Positions 35,837-46,720 are shown, numbered from the stretch's first letter. The stretch: DNA of 64,000 nucleotides from Streptosporangium saharense (GCF_014203715.1 NZ_JACHJP010000001.1:1652432-1716431); one strand, 5' to 3'. The notes: generated by a model from the sequence alone, not told the origin. A program made the numbers and translations.

Positions 35837-37024
35837 ATGTCTGGTTCCGTCATTGTCGCCGGAGCTCGCACCCCCATCGGGCGGCTGCTCGGCTCGTTGT
35901 CCGGCCTTTCGGCCGTCGAGCTCGGCGGCATCGCCATCAAGGCCGCGCTGGAGCGCTCAGGCGTCGCTCCCGAGGCCGTGCAGTACGTGATCATGGGTCA
36001 GGTCCTGCAGGCCGGAGCGGGACAGATCCCCGCCCGCCAGGCCGCGGTCAAGGCCGGGATCCCGATGACCGTGCCGTCACTGACGATCAACAAGGTCTGC
36101 CTGTCCGGTCTCGACGCCATCGCCCTGGCCGACCAGCTCATCAGGGCGGGCGAGTTCGACATCGTGGTCGCGGGCGGCATGGAGTCCATGTCCAACGCCC
36201 CGCACCTGCTGCCCGGTCTGCGCAGGGGGGTGAAGTACGGCGACGCGGGCATCGTGGACTCGATGGCGCACGACGGCCTCAGCGACGCCTACGACCAGGT
36301 GTCCATGGGCGAGTCGACAGAGCGTCACAACGAGCGCCTCGGCCTGACCCGTGAGGAGCAGGACGTCTTCTCCGCCCGCTCCCACGAGCTGGCCGCCGCG
36401 GCGATCAAGAACGGTGTGCTCGACGACGAGATCGTCCCGGTGACGATCCCGCAGCGCAAGGGTGATCCGGTGGTCTTCGCCGCCGACGAGGGCGTGCGGG
36501 CCGACACCACCGTCGAGGTGCTGGCCCGGCTGCGTCCCGCCTTCAGCAAGGACGGCACGATCACCGCCGGTTCCTCCTCCCAGATCTCCGACGGCGCCTG
36601 CGCGGTCGTCGTGATGTCCAGGGCCAAGGCCGAGGAGCTCGGGCTCGACTGGCTGGCCGAGATCGGCGCGCACGGCAACGTCGCGGGCCCCGACAACTCG
36701 CTGCAGTCCCAGCCGGCCAACGCCATCAGGCACGCGCTGGACAAGCAGGGGCTCTCCGTCGAGGACCTCGACCTGCTGGAGATCAACGAGGCCTTCGCCC
36801 AGGTCGTGCTGCAGTCGGCCAAGGAGCTCGGCGTCCCGCTCGACAGGGTCAACGTCAACGGCGGCGGCATCGCCGTCGGCCACCCGATCGGGGCCTCCGG
36901 CGCCCGCATCGTGCTGGCCCTCGCCCACGAGCTGAGGCGCAGGGGCGGCGGGCTCGGCGCCGCGGGCCTGTGCGGCGGCGGTGGCCAGGGCGACGCCCTG
37001 ATCATCCGGGTCCCCTCGGCGTGA
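35837..37024 (+). CDS. Acetyl-CoA C-acetyltransferase (thiolase)
   Basis: The 395-residue thiolase catalyses condensation of two acetyl-CoA or cleavage of acetoacetyl-CoA. Catalytic residues are C88 ([11 protein letters not shown]), H349 ([10 protein letters not shown]) and C379 ([10 protein letters not shown]), matching the biosynthetic thiolase layout. It is the counterpart of Rv1323/SCO5399 by context. Its TGA overlaps the meaB GTG by four bases (GTGA), so the two are translated together. Confidence 0.95.
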   Translation: MSGSVIVAGARTPIGRLLGSLSGLSAVELGGIAIKAALERSGVAPEAVQYVIMGQVLQAGAGQIPARQAAVKAGIPMTVPSLTINKVCLSGLDAIALADQLIRAGEFDIVVAGGMESMSNAPHLLPGLRRGVKYGDAGIVDSMAHDGLSDAYDQVSMGESTERHNERLGLTREEQDVFSARSHELAAAAIKNGVLDDEIVPVTIPQRKGDPVVFAADEGVRADTTVEVLARLRPAFSKDGTITAGSSSQISDGACAVVVMSRAKAEELGLDWLAEIGAHGNVAGPDNSLQSQPANAIRHALDKQGLSVEDLDLLEINEAFAQVVLQSAKELGVPLDRVNVNGGGIAVGHPIGASGARIVLALAHELRRRGGGLGAAGLCGGGGQGDALIIRVPSA

Positions 37025-38031
37025 CGGTGCGGGACCAGGGGCCGGTGACCCGCGAGCGGCCCGCGGCCACGGGGAACGGGCACTCTCCCGAGGTCGACGT
37101 CGCCGACCTGGTCGCGCGGGCGCGGGCCGGGCAGCCCCGCGCGGTCGCCAGGCTGATCTCCCTGGTGGAGAACGGCTCGCCCCTGCTCAGGGAGATCATG
37201 GCCAGGCTCTGCGCCGAGCGCACGACCACGGCCAGGATCATCGGGCTGACCGGCTCCCCCGGCGTGGGCAAGTCGACCTCGACCGGGATGCTCGTGCGAG
37301 CCTTCCGCGAGCAGGGCAGGAAGGTCGGCGTCCTCGCCGTCGACCCGTCCTCGCCGTTCACCGGTGGCGCGCTGCTCGGTGACCGGGTGCGGATGCAGGA
37401 CCACGCGACCGACCCCGGGGTGTTCATCCGCTCGATGGCCAGCCGGGGTCACCTGGGCGGCCTGTCGTGGGCGACCCCCCAGGCGCTGCGCGTCCTGGAG
37501 GCCGCGGGGTGCGAGGTCATCCTCGTCGAGACAGTCGGGGTCGGCCAGGCGGAGGTGGACATCGCCTCCCAGGCCGACACCACCATCGTGCTGCTCGCCC
37601 CCGGCATGGGGGACGGCGTGCAGGCGGCCAAGGCGGGCATCCTGGAGATCGCCGACGTGTTCGTGGTCAACAAGGCCGACCGCGACGGCGCCCAGGCGGC
37701 CATCAGGGAGCTGCGCAACATGATCGCCCTGGTCGCGCGTGACTGGAAGCCGCCGATCGTGCCGACCGTCGCCTACCGGGGCGAGGGGGCGCAGGACGTG
37801 GTCGGCGCCCTCGACGCGCACTGGTCCTACCTGGAGGAGTCAGGCGAGCTCGGGCGCAGGCGCCAGGCCAGGGCCCGTGACGAGATCGAGGCGATCGCGC
37901 TGGCCACCCTCCGCTCGCGCTTCGCGCACCTGCACGGCGACCGGCGCCTGGACGCGCTGGCCCAGCGGATGCTCGACGAGGGGCTCGACCCCTACCGGGC
38001 GGCCGACGAGCTGCTGGCCGCCGTCGACTGA
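37021..38031 (+). CDS. meaB: Methylmalonyl-CoA mutase-associated GTPase MeaB
   Basis: The 336-residue G3E GTPase chaperone protects B12-dependent acyl-CoA mutases and gates cofactor loading. Walker A GSPGVGKS spans 78-85; switch and Mg sites are [20 protein letters not shown] and [11 protein letters not shown]; base recognition is NKAD. An N-terminal 45-residue extension and a C-terminal dimerisation arm are usual. GTG 37021 overlaps the thiolase stop. The likely client is the mutase large subunit at 41.3 kb or a methylmalonyl-CoA mutase elsewhere. Confidence 0.95.
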   Translation: MTVRDQGPVTRERPAATGNGHSPEVDVADLVARARAGQPRAVARLISLVENGSPLLREIMARLCAERTTTARIIGLTGSPGVGKSTSTGMLVRAFREQGRKVGVLAVDPSSPFTGGALLGDRVRMQDHATDPGVFIRSMASRGHLGGLSWATPQALRVLEAAGCEVILVETVGVGQAEVDIASQADTTIVLLAPGMGDGVQAAKAGILEIADVFVVNKADRDGAQAAIRELRNMIALVARDWKPPIVPTVAYRGEGAQDVVGALDAHWSYLEESGELGRRRQARARDEIEAIALATLRSRFAHLHGDRRLDALAQRMLDEGLDPYRAADELLAAVD

Positions 38032-38039
38032 CGAGCTGT

Positions 38040-38063
38040 CCCTGACCGGAGAACCGGTCAGGG
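38040..38063. terminator. Bidirectional hairpin terminator after meaB
   Basis: CCCTGACCGG (38040-38049) and CCGGTCAGGG (38054-38063) form a perfect 10-base stem with an AGAA loop. The stem includes the stop codon of the convergent DUF4230 gene. Confidence 0.8.
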
Positions 38064-38735
38064 CTGGGGCGCGAACTCGACCGTGATCTTCTCGAAGCCG
38101 AGTCCGCCGAGCATGCCCTGGAGCATGGTCTTGGTGTTCTGGTCGGCGCGGGCGAGCAGGTCACTGGCCCGCGCCGCGTCGGCGATCTTCTTCTCGGCCA
38201 GCATGTAGAGCTCCTGCTGGCCGCCGGGGGAGGAGGACAGGAAGTCCTCGACCCGGTCGAAGAGGCCGCGCTGCTGGGCGAAGACGTAGGAGCGCTTGTT
38301 GTCGAGGTTGGGCTTCTCAAGCTGGGCGTGCGGCAGCCGTACCGTGACCTGTTTGCGGTCGGGGGAGACGGTCAGCGCGCCGGAGGCCAGGCCGCCGAAG
38401 TCGACGTAGGCGTCGACCCCGCCCGCGCCCACGAAGAGGGTGCGGCTGCCCTTGATGGCGTCGGGAAGGAAGGCGGCGTCCTTCTCCAGGTCCACGACGA
38501 CCTGGAAGTTGCCGGTCGCCGCCTCGAAGCGGCTGAGGTTGTGGATCGACTCAAGCAGCGCGGGCTGGCTGCGGTCGACGGTGGTCTCGCCGAACGGGTT
38601 CAGCCACGACCAGGCGAGGCGGGCACCCACGACGAGCAGGACGACGGTGACGAGCAGCCCGGCGAGCAGGCGCACACCCCTGCGCGGGGGCGGTGCGGAC
38701 GCCGGTTGCGGCGGCGCTTCCAAGGGGGCGTTCAC
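38058..38735 (-). CDS. DUF4230 family membrane-anchored protein
   Basis: The 225-residue protein has a Pro-rich N-terminus, one membrane helix (residues 23-45, LLAGLLVTVVLLVVGARLAW) and an extracytoplasmic DUF4230 domain. That domain begins IHNLSRFEAATGNFQVVVDL and contains the conserved LTVSPDRKQVTVRLPHAQL. The domain is widespread and uncharacterised. The start is a GTG at 38735. It is probably monocistronic. Confidence 0.85.
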   Translation of the reverse strand: MNAPLEAPPQPASAPPPRRGVRLLAGLLVTVVLLVVGARLAWSWLNPFGETTVDRSQPALLESIHNLSRFEAATGNFQVVVDLEKDAAFLPDAIKGSRTLFVGAGGVDAYVDFGGLASGALTVSPDRKQVTVRLPHAQLEKPNLDNKRSYVFAQQRGLFDRVEDFLSSSPGGQQELYMLAEKKIADAARASDLLARADQNTKTMLQGMLGGLGFEKITVEFAPQP

Positions 38736-38853
38736 GGCGGTCTCCTTCCCTCGGTGGCCGCGTTCTCACGGGAAGGGGCCGTCCGGATCGGCGTTCTCAT
38801 ATCGGGCAGTCCCGGACGGACCGTGCTCCCGCGTCGAGCCTATGCCGATCACG

Positions 38854-40332
38854 TCAATCGTGGCGGGACGGACGCGCCAGACGCCTGTCACCGTCCGCGT
38901 CCCGGGGTGCGGACCCCTCCCTGTGACTCAGGCCGTTGGCGCGCCCGATCCTGTGCCGGTGGCCGCTCGCCCGCCCCGAGTGTCCCGCGCGCCGTACCCG
39001 GTTCGTCTGCCCGGGGGAGGCGAGCTCACTCGCCTGGACGGACTGGACCGGCTGGGTGGGCTGCACCGGCTGGGCGGGCTGGAACGGCTGCGCTGCCTGT
39101 ACGGCCTGGCCGCCGAAGTGTTCGCTCCGCAACCTGCACGCCGCGAAGTCGGCGTAGTTCAGCCGCAGCCACTCGCGCCGCTGGGTCTCCGTCAGCCCGG
39201 AGAACCAGGCCGCGGCGTACTGGTGCTCGGGCAGTGGCCCACCGGGCAGCGGCTTGCCGCGCAGCCAGGCGATCACGATGTCGCGGTATCCGGCGGCCGG
39301 GCTGCCGTCGCACTGCCTGGCCAGCCTCTCGACGAACTCGTCGGCCGCCGCGTCGGCGAACCCGGTGGACAGGTCGTCCACGTGGATCGGCATGGCGCCG
39401 GAGGAGATGGTGGCGTCGTCGCTGCGGGGCCGCTGTTCGAGCCGTGAGAACTCGCCGGGCGTCCCCGCGAGGCGGGAGGCGATCTTGACGAACGCGGAGC
39501 CCAGTTCGGGCAGCCCCGTGCGCATCCCCGGGTGCACACAGACCGTGATCGGCCACTCCTGGCAGCTGTAGACCACCCGCTGGGCAGAGATGGACGCGGG
39601 CTCGCTGATCAGCCTGGCCATCCCGGTGCCCGCGGCGAGCACCGCCAGCAGCGCCCCGGCCAGCGCCAGCGCCTGCCGTGTCACCAGCGCCGCCCAGCCG
39701 AGCAGCAACGCCGTACTGACTCCGAGCAGCCACAGCGACTGGTCGGTGAAGGCCGTCGCGCTCAGCCCACGGAACACGTCGTACGGCTCCCGCGTCGCGG
39801 GGGCCAGGCGGTCGGTCCACGTCTGCCCCCTGGCCAGCCAGGTGAAGAGGCCGTAGCAGCCGAGCCCGGCGAACACCGGGGTGATCGTCCAGGGCAGCAG
39901 CCACCCGATCACCCACCCGAGCGTGACGTAGAGTGTCAGGCCCGCGATGCCCATCATCAGGCCGCTGGGCAGCAGCCCGCCCGCCTGCTCGGTGAGCACG
40001 GTCCTGACCGCCATGACCAGCACCGTCGCGGTGAAGGACGCGGCCACGACGACAGCGACGGCCAGTGGCGCGCGCATCGCCTGCCAGGCGCTCCGTGGAC
40101 GCCGCCTGGCCCCGCGCCGCCTGCGCACCGCGACCCACGCGGCGAAGGCGGCCGCGACGGGCCCGGTGAGCCGCAGCGAGCCGATCACCGCGGCGATGAC
40201 GTTCTCCCACGCGCTGACGCCGGGTATGAGGACGCTCCACGCCGCGACCACGCCGAGCACGAGCAGGACGGCGACCGCCACCAACGCGCTCTGCTGGAGT
40301 TCCTCGCGTGAAACGCCTCTGTGGTCACGCAC
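38854..40332 (-). CDS. Polytopic membrane protein of unknown function
   Basis: The 492-residue protein has about seven hydrophobic segments in its first 250 residues. A mainly soluble domain follows, containing YSCQEWPITVCVHPGM (two cysteines and a VCVHP motif), AAADEFVERLARQCDGS and WFSGLTETQRREWLRLNYADF. The tail has QPAQP/VQPTQP repeats and is rich in Arg. I recall VCVHP-like membrane proteins next to ABC transporters in streptomycetes, but no such gene adjoins it here. GTG 40332 overlaps a possible 33-codon upstream ORF; GTG 40314 is another start. Confidence 0.75.
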   Translation of the reverse strand: MRDHRGVSREELQQSALVAVAVLLVLGVVAAWSVLIPGVSAWENVIAAVIGSLRLTGPVAAAFAAWVAVRRRRGARRRPRSAWQAMRAPLAVAVVVAASFTATVLVMAVRTVLTEQAGGLLPSGLMMGIAGLTLYVTLGWVIGWLLPWTITPVFAGLGCYGLFTWLARGQTWTDRLAPATREPYDVFRGLSATAFTDQSLWLLGVSTALLLGWAALVTRQALALAGALLAVLAAGTGMARLISEPASISAQRVVYSCQEWPITVCVHPGMRTGLPELGSAFVKIASRLAGTPGEFSRLEQRPRSDDATISSGAMPIHVDDLSTGFADAAADEFVERLARQCDGSPAAGYRDIVIAWLRGKPLPGGPLPEHQYAAAWFSGLTETQRREWLRLNYADFAACRLRSEHFGGQAVQAAQPFQPAQPVQPTQPVQSVQASELASPGQTNRVRRAGHSGRASGHRHRIGRANGLSHREGSAPRDADGDRRLARPSRHD

Positions 40333-40426
40333 CGCCGTGCGTGGAAACGGTCCACGCCGTGCCGCCCGTGCCCGGACACATGCCAGAGGTCATACGGCGT
40401 ACGAACGCCGTCAGGTCGTCGTTCAT
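40325..40426 (-). CDS. Possible 33-residue peptide upstream of the membrane protein gene
   Basis: ATG 40426 has GGGGG seven bases upstream, and about four in five of its codons end in G or C. The peptide starts MNDDLTAFVRRM and ends WTVSTHGGA, with a single Cys. Its TGA overlaps the next GTG (GTGCGTGA), the arrangement of translational coupling. It is too short to recognise, and chance cannot be excluded. Confidence 0.35.
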   Translation of the reverse strand: MNDDLTAFVRRMTSGMCPGTGGTAWTVSTHGGA

Positions 40427-40649
40427 CAAGCACCCCCCGTGCTGTGAATGTGCGGTGAACCGGTCCCCTCGGTCACCGGTCCGGTCGGCGTCCCCCGCAG
40501 ATCCGGACTGAGCGCGCGCGACCACTTGGCCGCGCCCTCACCATTCGATGTGGGAACCATAACCGAGCGTGACGTTTGACGCCCGGGTTCTTGGTGAAGC
40601 CATCAGGTCGGCGCTCTGTGGGCACGGGCGGATGGGGACGAGGCCGCGC

Positions 40650-40655
40650 TAACGT
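40650..40655 (+). promoter_or_regulatory. -10 box of a leaderless marR transcript
   Basis: TAACGT lies six bases before GTG 40662, with no ribosome-binding site in between. The spacing predicts transcription starting at the start codon. Confidence 0.5.
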
Positions 40656-40661
40656 AACCCT

Positions 40662-41171
40662 GTGGCTACAGGTCAGCTGAATCTGCCGTTCGACCCCATC
40701 GAGCGCGCCGCGGAGACGTGGCGCGTTCACTTCGGACAGTCCTCGGCCATGGCCGCCGTCACGTCGATCATGAGAGCGCACCAGATCCTGCTGGCGCAAC
40801 TGGACACGCTGCTCAAACCGTATGACTTGACCTTCGCGCGCTACGAGGCGCTGGTGCTGCTGACCTTCAGCAAGTCCGGCGCGCTGCCGCTGTCACGCAT
40901 CGGTGAACGGCTGATGGTCCATCCGACGAGCGTCACGAACACCGTGGACCGCCTCGAACGCGCCGGTCTCGTCCGCCGCATGCGCAACCCCCGCGACGGC
41001 CGCGGGGTGCTCGCGGAGATCACCTCCCAGGGACGGGAGGTCGTCAGCGCGGCGACGGACGACCTGATGGCCGCCGGTTTCGGCATGACCATGTACGGCG
41101 AGGCGGAGCTCGACCAGATGTTCGGCCTGCTCAGGACCATCAGGGTGGCCGCGGGGGACTTCGAGGACTGA
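40662..41171 (+). CDS. MarR family transcriptional regulator
   Basis: The 169-residue winged-helix regulator has the recognition segment GERLMVHPTSVTNTVDRLER and wing RNPRDGRGVLAEI. The N-terminal helix FDPIERAAETWRVHFG is characteristic of the group next to icmA in Streptomyces (SCO5405-like, from memory). GTG 40662 appears leaderless. It may regulate the downstream mutase gene, 124 bases away on the same strand, where a 12-base palindrome lies. Confidence 0.88.
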   Translation: MATGQLNLPFDPIERAAETWRVHFGQSSAMAAVTSIMRAHQILLAQLDTLLKPYDLTFARYEALVLLTFSKSGALPLSRIGERLMVHPTSVTNTVDRLERAGLVRRMRNPRDGRGVLAEITSQGREVVSAATDDLMAAGFGMTMYGEAELDQMFGLLRTIRVAAGDFED

Positions 41172-41215
41172 GGGCGGCGCCGGACGGCTCCCCCGGCGAA
41201 CTGGCCAAAAATTAA

Positions 41216-41227
41216 TAGGACGTCCTA
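41216..41227. promoter_or_regulatory. Palindrome TAGGACGTCCTA upstream of icmA
   Basis: This perfect 12-base palindrome lies in an A/T-rich patch, and its last two bases form the start of a TAGTAT -10 box. Its position fits a repressor site that blocks RNA polymerase. Confidence 0.6.
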
Positions 41228-41231
41228 GTAT
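41226..41231 (+). promoter_or_regulatory. -10 box TAGTAT of the icmA promoter
   Basis: TAGTAT lies 64 bases before ATG 41296. The -35 region is weak, so an activator or alternative sigma factor may be needed. Confidence 0.4.
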
Positions 41232-41295
41232 CTTTTCGAGGCCACAAGCCATCACGAGAAGCCGAGCCGTACAAGGGCGTTAGAGGGAGTTGGCC

Positions 41296-42963
41296 ATGGA
41301 CGCCGAGGAGATCGAGGCGGGCAGGGCGCGCTGGCAGGCGCGTTTCGACAGGGCAGCCAAGCGTGATTCCGAGTTCCGGACGCTCTCCGGCCTCGACGTC
41401 GCGCCCGTATACGGACCCCAGGAAGACGATCCGCGCTTCGAGCGGATCGGCTGGCCGGGGGAGTACCCCTTCACCCGTGGCCTGCACCCCACCGGCTACC
41501 GGGGCAAGGCGTGGACCATCCGGCAGTTCGCCGGGTTCGGCAACGCCAGGCAGACCAACGAGCGTTACAAGATGATCCTCGGCGCGGGCGGCGGCGGCCT
41601 CAGCGTCGCCTTCGACATGCCGACGCTGATGGGCCGCGACTCCGACGACCCGCGCTCTCTCGGCGAGGTCGGCCACTGCGGGGTCGCGATCGACTCCGCG
41701 CTGGACATGGAACTGCTCTTCGACGACATCCCGCTCGGCGACATCACGACCTCGATGACGATCAGCGGCCCCGCGGTGCCGCTGTTCTGCATGTACGTCG
41801 TGGCCGCGGAACGCCAGGGGGTGCCGGTCGGCAGGCTCAACGGGACGCTGCAGACCGACATCTTCAAGGAGTACATCGCCCAGAAGGAGTGGCTGTTCGC
41901 CCCCGAGCCGCACCTGCGGCTGATCGGCGACCTGATGGAGTTCTGCGCGACGAACATCCCGGCCTACAAGCCGCTCAGCGTGTCCGGCTACCACATCCGC
42001 GAGGCCGGGGCCACGGCCGCGCAGGAGCTGGCCTTCACCCTGGCCGACGGGTTCGGCTACGTCGAGCTCGGCCTGTCCAGGGGACTGGACGTGGACGTCT
42101 TCGCCCCCGGCCTGTCGTTCTTCTTCGACGCGCACATCGACTTCTTCGAGGAGATCGCCAAGTTCAGGGCCGCCAGGCGGATCTGGGCGCGGTGGCTGCG
42201 CGACGTCTACGGCGCCAAGACGGACAAGGCCCAGTGGCTGCGCTTCCACACCCAGACCGCGGGCGTCTCCCTGACGGCGCAGCAGCCGTACAACAACGTG
42301 GTGCGCACCGCGATCGAGGCGCTGGCGGCGGTGCTCGGCGGCACCAACTCGCTGCACACCAACGCCCTCGACGAGGTCCTCGCGCTGCCCTCGCAGAAGG
42401 CCGCCGAGATCGCGCTGCGCACCCAGCAGGTGATCATGGAGGAGACCGAGGTCGTCAACGTGGCCGACCCGCTCGGCGGCTCCTGGTACGTGGAGGCGCT
42501 GACCGACAGGATCGAGGCCGAGGCCGAGGCGATCTTCGCCAAGGTCAGGGACATGGGCTCCGACGGGTCGATGACGGCCGGGATCCTGCGCGGCATCGAG
42601 GACGGCTGGTTCATGTCCGAGATCGCCGAGGCCGCCTTCGACTACCAGCGCAAGCTGGAGAAGGGCGAGAAGCGCATCGTCGGCGTCAACTGCCACACCG
42701 CCTCCCTCGACGAGCCGCTGGAGATCCTCAGGATCAGCCACGAGGTCGAGCGCGAACAGAACCGCGTCCTCGCCGAGCGCAGGACGGCCCGTGACGCCCA
42801 GGCCGTCGAGCGGACGCTCGCCGCGATGGTCGAGGTGGCCAGGGGAGAGGGCAACCTGATCCCGACCATGCTGGACGCGGTCCGCGCAGAGGCCACCCTC
42901 GGCGAGATCTGCGACGCCCTGCGCGACGTGTGGGGCGTCTACACCGAGCCCGCGCGCTTCTGA
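41296..42963 (+). CDS. icmA: Isobutyryl-CoA mutase-type acyl-CoA mutase, large subunit
   Basis: The 555-residue TIM-barrel subunit of a B12-dependent acyl-CoA mutase lacks the C-terminal cobalamin domain, so it needs a separate small subunit. Two substrate-selecting residues argue for isobutyryl-CoA, not methylmalonyl-CoA. F78 in WTIRQFAGF stands where methylmalonyl-CoA mutase has Tyr. Q196 in EYIAQKEWL stands where it has Arg. This is the F80/Q198 pair of Streptomyces IcmA with identical spacing. ATG 41296 has GGGAG six bases upstream. The locus resembles SCO5415. No icmB gene is present in the window. Confidence 0.88.
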   Translation: MDAEEIEAGRARWQARFDRAAKRDSEFRTLSGLDVAPVYGPQEDDPRFERIGWPGEYPFTRGLHPTGYRGKAWTIRQFAGFGNARQTNERYKMILGAGGGGLSVAFDMPTLMGRDSDDPRSLGEVGHCGVAIDSALDMELLFDDIPLGDITTSMTISGPAVPLFCMYVVAAERQGVPVGRLNGTLQTDIFKEYIAQKEWLFAPEPHLRLIGDLMEFCATNIPAYKPLSVSGYHIREAGATAAQELAFTLADGFGYVELGLSRGLDVDVFAPGLSFFFDAHIDFFEEIAKFRAARRIWARWLRDVYGAKTDKAQWLRFHTQTAGVSLTAQQPYNNVVRTAIEALAAVLGGTNSLHTNALDEVLALPSQKAAEIALRTQQVIMEETEVVNVADPLGGSWYVEALTDRIEAEAEAIFAKVRDMGSDGSMTAGILRGIEDGWFMSEIAEAAFDYQRKLEKGEKRIVGVNCHTASLDEPLEILRISHEVEREQNRVLAERRTARDAQAVERTLAAMVEVARGEGNLIPTMLDAVRAEATLGEICDALRDVWGVYTEPARF

Positions 42964-42968
42964 CGGAG

Positions 42969-42997
42969 ACCCCGGGGGCCGGGTCGGCCCCCGGGGT
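42969..42997 (+). terminator. Hairpin terminator after icmA
   Basis: ACCCCGGGGGCC (42969-42980) pairs perfectly with GGCCCCCGGGGT (42986-42997) around GGGTC. Confidence 0.75.
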
Positions 42998-43052
42998 GTT
43001 CCCGGCGTGGTGCCGAGTCGGCGTAACCGCCCGGATGCGGCAGGATTGGAGT

Positions 43053-43985
43053 ATGAGCCCAGCGGACTTCAAACGAGCAGGATCGCTCTACGGTGCCGTC
43101 GATCTCGGCGCCCGTAAGCAGGCGCTAGACGCGCAGGCGCGCCGGGAGGCCACCGCCCAGGAGACCGGTGGCGTGCCGGCGCCGGTCATCGACGTGGACG
43201 ACGCCAACTTCACCACGGAGGTCGTCGACCGCTCCATGAACAGCCTCGTGCTGCTGGAGCTCACCGTGACCAGGGCGGAGCAGGCCAGGGAGTACAGCCT
43301 GCTGCTGGAGAAGCTGGCCGCGGAGAACGCGGGCCGGTGGACCCTGGCGCGGGTCGACGTCGAGGTCAGCCCGCAGATCGCGCAGGCGCTGCGGGTGCAG
43401 AACGTGCCCGCCCTCTACGCCCTCTTCCAGGGCCAGCCGGTCGCCGTCGTCCCGGGCATCGCGACGGAGGCGCAGCTTCGCGACTGGCTCTCGCAACTCC
43501 TTGAGGCCCTCGCCCAGTATCTCCCGCCGGTTCCCGAGGGCGGCGAGGCGCAGGAGCAGCCCGCGGAGCCTCCCACCGACCCGGACGTCCTCGCCGCCGA
43601 GCAGGCCATCGACGCCGGTGATCTCGACGGCGCGGTGGCCGCCTACGAACGGCTGCTCGCGCGCTCGCCGAACAACGAGGACGCCAGGATCGGCCTCGCG
43701 GGCCTCGGCCTGATCAGGCGCACCCAGGACGTCGATCCCGCGGAGGTGCAGCGCCGCCTGTCCGACCCGGCCGACCTCGACGCCCAGCTCCTGGCCGCCG
43801 ACTTCGAGATGCTCTCCGGCGAGGTGGACGCGGCCTTCGACAGGCTCGTCGCGGTCGTACGGCGCACCTCGGGCGATGACCGTGACCGGGTCAGGACCCA
43901 CCTGCTCAGCCTGTTCGAGACGCTTCCCGCGGACGACCCGTCGGTCAGCAAGGCCCGCAGGAGCCTGGCCAGCGCCCTGTTCTGA
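43053..43985 (+). CDS. Thioredoxin-like tetratricopeptide protein (CnoX/YbbN-like), no CxxC
   Basis: The 310-residue protein has an N-terminal thioredoxin fold (about 45-160) in which the WCGPC motif is replaced by LLELTVTRAEQAREY, so it cannot do disulfide chemistry. The cis-Pro loop NVPALYALFQG is kept. A C-terminal TPR-like helical half follows (VLAAEQAIDAGDLDGAVAAY to ALF). It matches the CnoX/YbbN group of holdase chaperones and Rv1324. ATG 43053 has AGGA about eight bases upstream. A terminator separates it from icmA. Confidence 0.88.
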   Translation: MSPADFKRAGSLYGAVDLGARKQALDAQARREATAQETGGVPAPVIDVDDANFTTEVVDRSMNSLVLLELTVTRAEQAREYSLLLEKLAAENAGRWTLARVDVEVSPQIAQALRVQNVPALYALFQGQPVAVVPGIATEAQLRDWLSQLLEALAQYLPPVPEGGEAQEQPAEPPTDPDVLAAEQAIDAGDLDGAVAAYERLLARSPNNEDARIGLAGLGLIRRTQDVDPAEVQRRLSDPADLDAQLLAADFEMLSGEVDAAFDRLVAVVRRTSGDDRDRVRTHLLSLFETLPADDPSVSKARRSLASALF

Positions 43986-44065
43986 CCTTCACAACGGATA
44001 GGGAACCACCGTAAAAGCCGTAAAAGCACGTATGGGGACCCCCGGTTTCCGGGCATGAACAGGTC

Positions 44066-44695
44066 ATGCGGGTCGTCACCATCTCCGCGACGTACGGCAC
44101 CGCCGGAAGCGTCATCGGACCGGCGGTCGCCGGGCGCCTCGGGGTTCCCTTCCTCGACCGGGCGATTCCCGGCACGGTCGCCGTCGAGCTCGGCTGCAGT
44201 CTTGAGGACGTCCTGGCGCACGACGACCGGGCAGAGCACGGCCTGGCCAGGCTGCTGGCCGGGGCGATGCGGCTGCCCGCGGCGAGCTTCGGCGGCATGG
44301 ACATGTACATCCCCGGCGTCATGCCGCTGCCCGCCGAGGACTTCGTCGCCCACACCGAACGGGTGATCAGGCAGATCGCCAGGGAGCAGGGCGGCGTGTT
44401 CCTCGGCAGGGCGGGCGCGCTCGTGCTGGCCGACCATCCGGGCGCACTGCACGTACGGCTCGACGGACCGCTCGCCCGCAGGGTCGTGCAGACCGCGACC
44501 CTGGGCGAGGTGAGCGAGCGTCAGGCGCGCAGGCTCATCGAGGACAACGACCGGGCGCGGGCCGCCTACGTCCGCCACTTCTACCGTGCGGATTCGGCCT
44601 CTCCGACGCTCTACCACCTCGTGCTGGACAGCACGAGCATCCCGGTCGACACGTGCGTCGAGCTGATTGTGACCGCATCGACAGCTCTGAGCTGA
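44066..44695 (+). CDS. Cytidylate kinase-like family protein
   Basis: The 209-residue protein starts MRVVTISATYGTAGSVIG, a degenerate P-loop typical of the cytidylate-kinase-like family. It continues with VPFLDRAIP, FLGRAGALVLADHPGALHVRL and a kinase lid-like RQARRLIEDNDRARAAYVRHFY. The classical GxxGxGK is not intact (TYGTAGSVIG), so activity on CMP is uncertain. It lies between a thioredoxin-like gene and the malic enzyme gene. Confidence 0.8.
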   Translation: MRVVTISATYGTAGSVIGPAVAGRLGVPFLDRAIPGTVAVELGCSLEDVLAHDDRAEHGLARLLAGAMRLPAASFGGMDMYIPGVMPLPAEDFVAHTERVIRQIAREQGGVFLGRAGALVLADHPGALHVRLDGPLARRVVQTATLGEVSERQARRLIEDNDRARAAYVRHFYRADSASPTLYHLVLDSTSIPVDTCVELIVTASTALS

Positions 44696-44770
44696 GCGAC
44701 CCCGGCACGGACACCCGCCGGTTGGTGGCACGATGGAGGGACTCCAACCAGTCCCTTCGCGAAGGAGCGG

Positions 44771-46189
<1,419 letters not shown>

Positions 46190-46192
46190 CGC

Positions 46193-46588
46193 TCAGAGCT
46201 CCAGGCCGGGATAGCGGCGGTAGCCGTACGGTGAGCGTCTGGTGTTGATGGGTCGTTGTGGAGTACGGCGCGGCCAGAGCGCGCCGTACCACCACAGCAG
46301 GCCGCCGGTGAGCGTCACGCTCCCGGCGGTCGCGGCCCAGACGGGCAGGCTCGCGGCGGGTTCGGTTCCCGCGAGCGGGCCCGTCTCCCAGGGGTGTGGG
46401 GCGCCGAGGACGGCCAGGGGCCTGTGGCTTCTCCTGTGCGGCCGGGGTTTGGGGTGGGGTGCCTTGACGCCGTGTTTCGCGGGGGGAGCTTTTGCGTGGT
46501 GGGCGGGGAGGGTGCCCGCGGCCAGGAGGAAGGCCAGCGCGAAGAACGCCACGGGCGTCATCGCGGTCAGCCGGCCAACCTGTCGCAT
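46193..46588 (-). CDS. Small membrane protein, function unknown
   Basis: The 131-residue protein has an N-terminal signal-like helix (residues 9-28, MTPVAFFALAFLLAAG), a His/Lys/Pro-rich middle and a membrane helix (about 84-103, VWAATAGSVTLTGGLLWWYG). A basic tail follows. Codon bias is moderate and the start ATG 46588 has GGGGGA four bases upstream. It converges on the malic enzyme gene with three bases between stops. I do not recognise a family; it could be a cell-surface or sortase-type precursor, but no sorting motif is present. Confidence 0.55.
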   Translation of the reverse strand: MRQVGRLTAMTPVAFFALAFLLAAGTLPAHHAKAPPAKHGVKAPHPKPRPHRRSHRPLAVLGAPHPWETGPLAGTEPAASLPVWAATAGSVTLTGGLLWWYGALWPRRTPQRPINTRRSPYGYRRYPGLEL

Positions 46589-46720
46589 TTATCCCCCATT
46601 TAATGGGCTATGTACTTAGAGTTCCCCTTTCGCTGCTTTGTGTAACGCAGCGTGATATCCGGAAGATCTGGAGTGGGGGTAGCGCAGCGCGGCGCGCCTT
46701 TGACCCTTCATGATGGAGAC

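Noticed and set aside
41296-42963. Calling the mutase methylmalonyl-CoA mutase
   Set aside because: Substrate-site residues F78 and Q196 match isobutyryl-CoA mutase, and the cobalamin domain is missing.
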